A stretch of DNA of 6,829 nt from JBFISM01 sp041608535 (GTDB lineage Bacteria; Actinomycetota; Acidimicrobiia; Spongiisociales; UBA5794). This document shows, piece by piece, positions 1-5,751 of the stretch. The notes below the pieces were generated by a model that saw only the letters and a list, made by a program, of their open reading frames with translations, searched no databases and was not told where the DNA came from. The position numbers and the translations under genes are program-made. The first letter of the stretch is position 1; the number at the start of each line of letters is the position of its first letter. The stretch lies in the NCBI GenBank assembly GCA_041608535.1, contig JBFISM010000169.1, positions 1 through 6,829 of the forward strand. Reading direction: 5' to 3'.

Positions 1-1530
1 ATCGTCGGGGGTCACGCCGGGGAGGGCGTCTACGACGTGGTGGCGCCTGTGGTGCAGGCGCTGGTCGACGAGTTCGACCGACGCGGGGAGCTGGACCGCA
101 GCGCGATCGAGTTCGCGCCGGAGAGCATCGCTCAGCCCCGAACGCTCTTGTCGTATCCCGGCAAGGTCGAGGTGGCCGCAGACGACGATCGGATCTTCAT
201 CGCCGACACCGGGCATCACCGCATCGTCACGACCGATCGCAGTGGCAACGTTCTGGCGGTGTTCGGGAACGGTGCCGCCGGGTTCGTCGATGGGCCCGCC
301 GAGGCGGCTCGGTTCGATTCGCCCCAGGGTATGAGCCTCGATGCAAACGGGCGGGTGCTCTACGTCGCCGATACCAACAACCACGCGATCCGGGCGGTGG
401 ATACCACTACGGGTGACGTGACGACCCTGGCCGGTACCGGTGCGATCGGCTGGCCACCCACGGCCGGGTTCGTGCCCGACGTGGGACTCAATTCGCCGTG
501 GGACGTGCTGGTGGACGACGACCTCGTCTACGTGGCCATGGCCGGTCATCACCAGATCTGGGTGATCGACCTGGGCAACGGGGTCGCCCAACCACTCGTG
601 GGCAACGCCCGGGAAGGTGTGGCCAACGGGCCCCTGGCCAATGCCGAGCTGGCACAACCGAGCGGGCTTGCGCTCGACGGTCGTGGTCGTCTGTTCTTTG
701 CGGACTCGGAATCGAGCTCAATCCGGTCTGCGGATTTGACCAGCTTGGATGGCGAAACCGCTCTCGTCGCGGGTGGATCGTCCTCGTTGTTCGAGTTCGG
801 CGACCAGGACGGGGTGGGCGATGCGGCTCGTTTTCAACATCCGCTCGGTGTGGTCGTGTGGGAAGGCGACGGCAGTCTGATCGTGGCCGATACGTACAAC
901 AGCCGGTTGCGCAAGGTCGATCCGGACACCGGCGAGACGACAACGCTCTTCGGCACCGGGCAGGGGTGGCGGGATGGTGCTGAACCGCAGTTCTATGAGC
1001 CGGGTGGGTTGGCCATCGACGGCGACACCTTGTTCGTGGCCGACACCAACAACCATGTCGTGAGGATGGTGGACTTGGCGACTGGCACGGCCGGCACGCT
1101 CGTCCTCAAAGGCATCGAGGCGTTCACGCCTACCCCGGAAAGCGCCGACTACCTCGGCACGATCATTGCCGCACCAGCCATCGTCACCGCTCCCGGCACG
1201 GTGGACATCGTGCTCGAGCTGGGTCTGCCTCCCGGATACAAGATCAACGACGAGGCGCCATCGACGATCGCCATAGCGGGACCCGTGACCGCGGACGCGT
1301 CGGTTGACATCACCGGAGCCACTCCCCCGATCTCGCTCACCGCGGATGTGACCGGCTCCGGCGACCTCATGGTCGACCTCACCCTCGTCTACTGCAGAGA
1401 AGACCAGCAATCCCTGTGTCTGTTCGAGCAGGTGAGGTTCATCACGCCCGTCGAAACCGCTGCGGACGTGAGCGCGGCGACGGTGAGATTGACCCATGAC
1501 ATCGCCGTGCCCGATCTGACCGCCGGCTGA
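1..1530 (+). CDS. NHL-repeat protein, NHLRC2-like (5' end outside window)
   Basis: The frame is open from base 1 to the TGA at 1528-1530, giving 509 visible residues with no credible start, so the gene begins upstream. A GTG at 37 lies inside conserved sequence and is not the start. The first ~40 residues (GEGVYDVV..., then an LVDEFDRRGELD stretch) resemble the end of the thioredoxin-fold domain of NHLRC2 family proteins. Six NHL blades follow, each marked by a variant of [LIV]xVADTxxHxIRxVD, at about residues 65-77, 120-133, 175-189, 231-244, 293-306 and 344-358, enough for a closed six-bladed beta-propeller. Residues ~390-495 form a separate beta-rich domain resembling the DsbD-alpha-like domain at the C-terminus of bacterial NHLRC2 homologues, with cysteines at 465 and 473. 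Known family architecture is thioredoxin-like plus NHL propeller plus beta domain; the biochemical role in bacteria is not settled, and a thiol-redox role is inference. Localisation cannot be judged without the N-terminus. The gene is convergent with the DUF3566 gene. Confidence 0.88.
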   Translation: MVGGHAGEGVYDVVAPVVQALVDEFDRRGELDRSAIEFAPESIAQPRTLLSYPGKVEVAADDDRIFIADTGHHRIVTTDRSGNVLAVFGNGAAGFVDGPAEAARFDSPQGMSLDANGRVLYVADTNNHAIRAVDTTTGDVTTLAGTGAIGWPPTAGFVPDVGLNSPWDVLVDDDLVYVAMAGHHQIWVIDLGNGVAQPLVGNAREGVANGPLANAELAQPSGLALDGRGRLFFADSESSSIRSADLTSLDGETALVAGGSSSLFEFGDQDGVGDAARFQHPLGVVVWEGDGSLIVADTYNSRLRKVDPDTGETTTLFGTGQGWRDGAEPQFYEPGGLAIDGDTLFVADTNNHVVRMVDLATGTAGTLVLKGIEAFTPTPESADYLGTIIAAPAIVTAPGTVDIVLELGLPPGYKINDEAPSTIAIAGPVTADASVDITGATPPISLTADVTGSGDLMVDLTLVYCREDQQSLCLFEQVRFITPVETAADVSAATVRLTHDIAVPDLTAG

Positions 1531-1534
1531 GCTG

Positions 1535-1564
1535 CGCGGACCCAACCTCAGCGCTTGGGTCGCG
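1535..1564. terminator. Hairpin between convergent genes, possible bidirectional terminator
   Basis: GACCCAA at 1539-1545 pairs perfectly with TTGGGTC at 1555-1561 around a 9-base loop. Skipping G1538, the stem can extend three more pairs (1535-1537 with 1562-1564). It lies between the NHLRC2-like stop at 1530 and overlaps the last codons and stop of the DUF3566 gene, where a terminator serving both strands would sit. No T-run follows on either strand, so it is not a canonical intrinsic terminator. Actinobacterial terminators often lack U-tracts, but the function here is inference. Confidence 0.35.
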
Positions 1565-2108
1565 GCGCCATCTCGGTTGCGGCGGTGGCGTCAGCTGCGA
1601 CCGGCTCCGGCACGCGTTCCGGCTTGGAGGTCGTCGGGGGCGGCCCCATCGACTCCCTGCCGGTGCGGGATGGGGCGGGTGTCGACGGCGTCAGCGCACC
1701 GGGAAACGGCCGGGCGGGAGCTTGTGGCGGCACCCGGCGGCGTTGCGGTGGCTGTTGGAACGTCTCTTCGAGCACGTCGTACTCGATACCGCCGACGACA
1801 TCCGAGATGAGGTTGTAGATGACCGAACCGAGTGTCATCGCCGCGGTGGCGACCACCCACCACACGATGGAGAGCAAGACGAGCGCCCGGAAATACAGCT
1901 CGCCGTCGGGGGTGAAGGTCAACGTCAGACTCTCGAATATGTCGGCGATGCCCTCCGGGATTCCCCGTTGCAGGGCTATCGACCACATGACCCAGGAACC
2001 GAGCACGAAGACGAGCGCGGCGATGGCGTTGAACACGACCGCAAACTTGAACACGGTCCATGGATCGATTTTCCTCAGCACACGACGCACCCGTCGCACT
2101 GACCGCAT
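1548..2108 (-). CDS. DUF3566 family membrane protein of the gyrase cluster
   Basis: This 186-residue protein starts at the ATG at 2108, chosen because an AGGAG lies 6 bases upstream. The frame stays open upstream to a GTG at 2186, but that would abut the preceding gene's stop and has no comparable site. A basic N-terminus (MRSVRRVRRVLRK) leads into the DUF3566 signature IDPWTVFK at ~14-21, then a first transmembrane helix at ~21-46, a polar connecting segment (~47-73), a second helix at ~74-100, and the typical closing motif IYNLISDVVGGIEYDVLEE. Residues ~118-186 are a Pro/Arg/Thr-rich, probably disordered tail. The positive-inside rule suggests a cytoplasmic basic N-terminus, and with two helices the tail would also be cytoplasmic. 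DUF3566 genes commonly lie just downstream of gyrA in Actinomycetota (Rv0007 in M. tuberculosis); their function is unknown. In mycobacterial relatives the low-complexity region precedes the domain, whereas here it follows. Family assignment is strong and function is open. Confidence 0.86.
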   Translation of the reverse strand: MRSVRRVRRVLRKIDPWTVFKFAVVFNAIAALVFVLGSWVMWSIALQRGIPEGIADIFESLTLTFTPDGELYFRALVLLSIVWWVVATAAMTLGSVIYNLISDVVGGIEYDVLEETFQQPPQRRRVPPQAPARPFPGALTPSTPAPSRTGRESMGPPPTTSKPERVPEPVAADATAATEMAPRPKR

Positions 2109-2114
2109 GGATGA

Positions 2115-2119
2115 CTCCT
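2115..2119 (-). promoter_or_regulatory. Ribosome binding site of the DUF3566 gene
   Basis: On the minus strand AGGAG is followed by six bases (TCATCC) and then the ATG at 2108-2106. This is a near-ideal Shine-Dalgarno site and it decides the start in favour of this ATG over the GTG 26 codons upstream. Confidence 0.75.
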
Positions 2120-2137
2120 GGAAGGTCTCTAGGTACC

Positions 2138-2159
2138 CGAACCGAGGCACGACGGTTCG
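2138..2159. repeat. Perfect 7-bp inverted repeat upstream of the DUF3566 gene
   Basis: CGAACCG at 2138-2144 and CGGTTCG at 2153-2159 form a perfect inverted repeat around an 8-base spacer. It lies in the 78-bp gap between the broken oxygenase gene and the DUF3566 start, about 30 bases upstream of the ATG. It could be a hairpin in the read-through transcript (terminator or processing site) or a repressor operator. No T-run follows on the minus strand. On the minus strand a weak -10-like TACACT lies about 14 bases upstream of the repeat, but I see no good -35. Confidence 0.35.
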
Positions 2160-2186
2160 CTGCCTCCGGAAAGTGTATCGCAGCAC

Positions 2187-3205
2187 TCAGACAACACCAG
2201 CGATCGAAGCCTGCAGACTGCTCGGCCGTCGGGTGGTGCTTCCGTGGCCCAGTTGCGAGAGGATCGTCGCTGCCCCGGTCACCGTGTCGTGGATGATGTC
2301 GATCACCGGCTGCACGCTGTCGATCAGCCCGGCGCTTAGACCGGCGAACGGCAGGTACTCATCGCCACCGCCGTCGGCGATCGCATCCATGATCTCCGGC
2401 AGCAGCGCCGCAGCGTCGACCGTCTCCGGCGCCGCGGCCAGCTGGTCGACCAGCGGTGTCGGCAACGAACGGGGCTCGACATGGGTCACAGGGCGAGAGA
2501 ACGGCGGGCGCGACGTCCGTGTTGACGACCTCGACCGCATCGCCCGGCCGGGCAGCAACGATCCGCTCCTTCCAGCTTGCGGAGACCGCCATCTCATCGA
2601 TGGCCAGAAACGCGTCCCATCACGACTCCCTGGGCCCCGCGACACAGCGCTGCCGCCAGTCCTCGGCCGTCGACGATGCCGCCGGCAGCAAGCACAGGGA
2701 TGTCACCAGCGATGTCGACCACGGCCGGGACCATCACAAAGGTACCGATCACCCCGGCGTGTCCCCCAGCCTCGCCGCCCCGAGCGATGATGACATCGGC
2801 GGCATGTTCGACGGCCAGCTCCGCCTCTCGTTCATCGACGACCTGCTGCATCCACATGATGCCTTCCTGGTGGCCCGATCGATGAGGTCGGACGGAACCC
2901 CCATGTGGAACGAGATCGCCGCGGGGCGGAACTGGAGCGAAGCTGCGAACACGTCCTCGTCGAAGGGGCGCATCGTGTGATTGATGGCGAATGGGGCCCG
3001 GGGTCAGCTCTCGCAGCCGCCGCCACTGTTGCCCGAGATCCGGCAGCGGGCGGACGGCGGTGCCCAATGCACCGAAACCTCCTGCGTCACCGACTGCGGC
3101 TGCCAGCTCGACCGAATCCCACAGCCCGAACGCACCCGCCACGATCGGAACCTCGATACCGAGCAGCTCGCACACCGGAGTGCGCACGATCGACGCTGTG
3201 GTCAC
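2187..3205 (-). pseudogene. Nitronate monooxygenase (2-nitropropane dioxygenase) family gene, frameshifted
   Basis: Stitching three reading frames gives a full-length (~338-residue) member of the FMN-dependent nitronate monooxygenase/2-nitropropane dioxygenase TIM-barrel family. In order the pieces are: N-terminus VRTPVCELLGIEVPIV...GDAGGFGALG (3205 to ~2997); FAINHTMRPFDEDVF...AISFHMGVPSDLIDRA in a second frame (~2993 to 2877); a return to the first frame for GIMWMQQVVD, then the FMN-phosphate motif GGEAGGH (2779-2759) and PVLAAGGIVDGRGLAAAL...GAQGVVMG; TRF in another frame; MAVSASWKERIVAARPGD...NTDVAPAV in yet another; and a C-terminus LPFAGLSAGLIDSVQPVID ending at the TGA at 2187. Lesions lie near 2993-2996 (+1), 2872-2876 (-1), 2616-2618 (-1), 2608-2610 (-1) and 2491-2493 (+1), each at a homopolymer. 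As read, translation would end at 2594 after scrambling ~37 residues. Family members oxidise alkyl nitronates or related substrates; FabK-type enoyl-ACP reductases are relatives. The start is uncertain: GTG 3205 is chosen, with TTG 3238 and GTG 3187 as alternatives, and none has a strong ribosome site. There are no in-frame stops within the stitched frames, so decay is recent or the indels are sequencing errors. Confidence 0.8.
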
Positions 3206-3270
3206 CTTCCGAAGTCCATGCGGAAAGGTCGCGGTCAAACAAGAACCGAATGGCCGACCCCGCGGCCGGA

Positions 3271-5706
3271 TCAGTCGGCTGCTGCGTCCTCCTCGGACAG
3301 CACGGCGACCCCGGACAGCACCGCACCATCCTCCAGATTCATCACCTTGACGCCGGTGCTGTCGCGCCGCTGACGGCTCACGTCCCGCGCCGCCTGCCGG
3401 ATCACGATGCCATCACTCGAGACGACGACGATCTCGTCCTTGTCCGTCACCGCACGGGCCGCCACGAGCTCTCCGCGAACCCGCGTGAGCTTCATGGCCT
3501 TGACACCCATCCCCCCTCGCTTCTGTTTGGGGAACTCCGAAATCCTCGTCCGTTTGCCGTAACCGCCGGAGGACAGCAAGAGGATGTCGTCACCGTCGTC
3601 GGCGCATGCTGCCGCCACCACCTCGTCGTCGTTCTTCAGCCGGATCCCGCGCACGCCTTGGGTGTCACGCGCCATCGGCCGCACGTCGTTCTCGTCGAAC
3701 CGGATGCCCTGACCGTTCTTGGTGAACATCATCAGGTCGTTCTCGCCGCTGGTGGCACGCACCGCCACCACCTCGTCGTCTTCGGCCAGCCGAATAGCGT
3801 TGAGCACCTGGTTGCGCGAGTCGTACTCGGAGAACTTGGTCTTCTTGACCTGCCCGTTCTTGGTGAACGCCACCAAGAAGCGTGATGTCTCGTAGTCGCG
3901 CGTGTCGATGATCGCCTCGATGACCTCGTCGGGCGCCAGCGGCAACACGGACTGGGCGAGCACACCCTTCGCCGTGCGCTCCTTGCGTGGGATCTGATGG
4001 GCCCGGATCCGGTAGACCTTGCCCCGGTTGGTGAAGAAGAGCAGGTAGGCGTGAGCAGTCGTGTGCAACACCTGTTTGATGACGTCGTCTTCCTTGAGCG
4101 AAGCTCCACGCACCCCACGCCCGCCGCGCCCCTGCGTGCGATAGGTCCGGGCGACCACCGACTTGAGGTAACCGGACTCCGACACGCTCACGACGAGCTC
4201 CTCGTCGGCGATGAGGTCTTCGAGCGACATCTCCCCTTCGTCGGGAACGATGCGGCTCCGCCGGTTGTCGGCGAACTTGTCTCGAATCTCGCTCAGCTCC
4301 TGGGCGACGACGGCCCGGCGCTTCTCCTCGCTGCCGAGGATCGCCTTGAGCTCCTTGATCAGGGCGACCAGCTCCTGGTGTTCGGTGCGCAGCTTGTCGG
4401 TCTCCAGTGCCGTGAGCCGGCGCAGCGGCATGTCGAGGATGTGGGTGGCTTGGTCCGTGGACAGCTCGAAGCGCTCGATCAGGGTTGCCTTGGCTTCCTC
4501 GACATCGGACGACGCGCGAATGATCTGGATCACCTCGTCGATGTTGTCCAGGGCGATCAGCAAACCCTCGACGATGTGCGCCCGACGCTCCGCTTCACCC
4601 AGCCGGTACCGGGTGCGGCGCTCGATGACCTCGAGCTGGTGCTCGACGTAGGCGTGGACCATCTCGGCCAGGTTCAGGGTGCGCGGCACCCCATCGACGA
4701 GCGCAACTGCATTGACGGCGAAGGTCTCTTCGAGCTGGGTGTGCCTGTAGAGCTGGTTGAGGATCACCTGGGGCTGCGCTTCGCGCTTGAGCTCGATGAC
4801 CAGACGGGTACCGTCCCGGTCGGATTCGTCGCGGAGATCGCTGATACCGCCGATCGTCTTCTCCCGCACGAGTTCGGCGATCTTGGCCATGATTCGGTCG
4901 CGGGACACCTGGTACGGGATCTCTGTGACGATGATCGCCGTCTTGTTGCGTGCCATCTCCACCACATCGGTGACCGAACGCATCTTCACCGAGCCGCGAC
5001 CCGTGAGCAGCGCATCCTGGATGCCCTTGTTACCCACGATGTAGGCCCCCGTGGGGAAGTCCGGGCCCTTGACGAACTGGGTCAGATCGACCGCAGTCGC
5101 CTTGGGGTTGTCGATGGCGTACAGCACCGCATCCACGACCTCACCGAGGTTGTGTGGTGGGATGTTGGTCGCCATTCCGACGGCGATCCCGGTGGAGCCA
5201 TTGACCAGCAAGTTGGGGAAACGGGCGGGAAGCACAGTCGGCTCGAGCCGCTCGCCGGAGTAGTTGTCGACGAAGTCGACCGTGTCCTCACCGATGCCAT
5301 CGAGCAGGTGGACCGAGAGCAGCGCCAGTCGTGTCTCGGTGTAGCGCATCGCCGCCGGAGGATCGTCCACGGTGCCGAAGTTCCCCTGCGGCTCGACCAG
5401 TGGGTAGCGGGAGGCGAAATCCTGCCCCAACCGGACCAAGGCGTCGTAGATGGCGTCGTTGGAGTGCGGGTGGAACCAACCCATGACATCTCCAACCACG
5501 CGAGCGCACTTGCGAAATGGCGTACCCGGCCGGATGCCAGCGTCATACATCGCGTAGAGGATGCGGCGGTGCACTGGTTTGAGGCCATCGCGCACGTCGG
5601 GTAGCGCTCGCGACACGATGACCGACATCGCGTATTCCAGGAACGAGTCCTCCATCTCGCGCTCGATCTCGATCGGGCGGATTCTGTCGGCTTGTCCGTT
5701 GGGCAT
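3271..5706 (-). CDS. gyrA: DNA gyrase subunit A
   Basis: This complete 811-residue GyrA is of normal length for actinobacteria. It carries the breakage-reunion (winged-helix/tower) region from residue ~10 to ~500, including SFLEYAMSVIVSRALPDVRDG at the start, the QGNFG motif at 107-111, and the catalytic tyrosine Y122 in RYTETRL, at the same number as in E. coli. A coiled-coil stretch runs from ~360 to ~480. The C-terminal beta-pinwheel (~505-801) contains the GyrA-box QGRGGRG at 525-531, which marks GyrA rather than ParC and is needed for DNA wrapping. The tail is acidic (EEDAAAD). With GyrB it forms the A2B2 enzyme that introduces negative supercoils using ATP. The quinolone pocket reads HPHSNDAIYD (79-88) instead of the usual HPHGD[SA]xxYD; the aspartate matching E. 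coli D87 is kept. The start ATG at 5706 has GAGGAAG 10 bases upstream. gyrB ends 45 bp upstream, so the two are very likely co-transcribed. Confidence 0.98.
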   Translation of the reverse strand: MPNGQADRIRPIEIEREMEDSFLEYAMSVIVSRALPDVRDGLKPVHRRILYAMYDAGIRPGTPFRKCARVVGDVMGWFHPHSNDAIYDALVRLGQDFASRYPLVEPQGNFGTVDDPPAAMRYTETRLALLSVHLLDGIGEDTVDFVDNYSGERLEPTVLPARFPNLLVNGSTGIAVGMATNIPPHNLGEVVDAVLYAIDNPKATAVDLTQFVKGPDFPTGAYIVGNKGIQDALLTGRGSVKMRSVTDVVEMARNKTAIIVTEIPYQVSRDRIMAKIAELVREKTIGGISDLRDESDRDGTRLVIELKREAQPQVILNQLYRHTQLEETFAVNAVALVDGVPRTLNLAEMVHAYVEHQLEVIERRTRYRLGEAERRAHIVEGLLIALDNIDEVIQIIRASSDVEEAKATLIERFELSTDQATHILDMPLRRLTALETDKLRTEHQELVALIKELKAILGSEEKRRAVVAQELSEIRDKFADNRRSRIVPDEGEMSLEDLIADEELVVSVSESGYLKSVVARTYRTQGRGGRGVRGASLKEDDVIKQVLHTTAHAYLLFFTNRGKVYRIRAHQIPRKERTAKGVLAQSVLPLAPDEVIEAIIDTRDYETSRFLVAFTKNGQVKKTKFSEYDSRNQVLNAIRLAEDDEVVAVRATSGENDLMMFTKNGQGIRFDENDVRPMARDTQGVRGIRLKNDDEVVAAACADDGDDILLLSSGGYGKRTRISEFPKQKRGGMGVKAMKLTRVRGELVAARAVTDKDEIVVVSSDGIVIRQAARDVSRQRRDSTGVKVMNLEDGAVLSGVAVLSEEDAAAD

Positions 5707-5716
5707 GGTCCTAGTG

Positions 5717-5723
5717 CTTCCTC
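5717..5723 (-). promoter_or_regulatory. Probable ribosome binding site of gyrA
   Basis: On the minus strand GAGGAAG lies in the 45-bp gyrB-gyrA gap, 10 bases before the gyrA ATG. A second purine-rich AGGA sits only 2 bases from the ATG and is too close to serve. The rest of the gap shows no terminator-like structure, which fits a gyrBA operon. Confidence 0.5.
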
Positions 5724-5751
5724 GTCCGTTGGCGTCGCTGCGGTGCTGAGC

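Noticed and set aside
488..1545. Minus-strand and alternative-frame open stretches over the NHLRC2-like gene.
   Set aside because: They are shadows of a gene whose repeats and domain boundaries are clear. Their translations are Arg/Gly-rich without motifs.
1531..2186. tRNA-Ile or tRNA-Ala genes expected downstream of the DUF3566 gene in many actinobacteria.
   Set aside because: I found no T-arm GGTTCRANYCC sequence in a cloverleaf context; the space is taken by the convergent NHLRC2-like gene.
2187..3238. Programmed frameshifting to produce an intact oxygenase.
   Set aside because: Five separate shifts in both directions would be required and no slippery heptamer or stimulatory structure is evident. 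Gene decay or sequence error explains it better.
3236..3267. A possible attenuator just after gyrA: a 5-bp stem (3252-3256 with 3263-3267) followed on the minus strand by a T-rich GGTTCTTGTTT.
   Set aside because: The stem is too short and the T-tract is interrupted and several bases away; in DNA this GC-rich such a stem arises easily by chance.
1819..3885. Long + strand open frames across the DUF3566 gene, the broken oxygenase gene and the 3' end of gyrA (1819-2790 and 2905-3885).
   Set aside because: Both run through recognisable minus-strand coding sequence on the opposite strand, have low-complexity Arg/Pro/His composition, and match no family.
3997..5604. A 535-codon open frame on the + strand, opposite gyrA.
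   Set aside because: It lies entirely antisense to a complete, motif-rich gyrA. Long open antisense frames are expected in high-GC coding DNA, and its translation shows no recognisable domain.
5707..5751. A replication origin or DnaA boxes, since gyrase genes often sit near oriC.
   Set aside because: No TTATCCACA-like boxes or AT-rich unwinding element were seen in this gap or the other short intergenic gaps.
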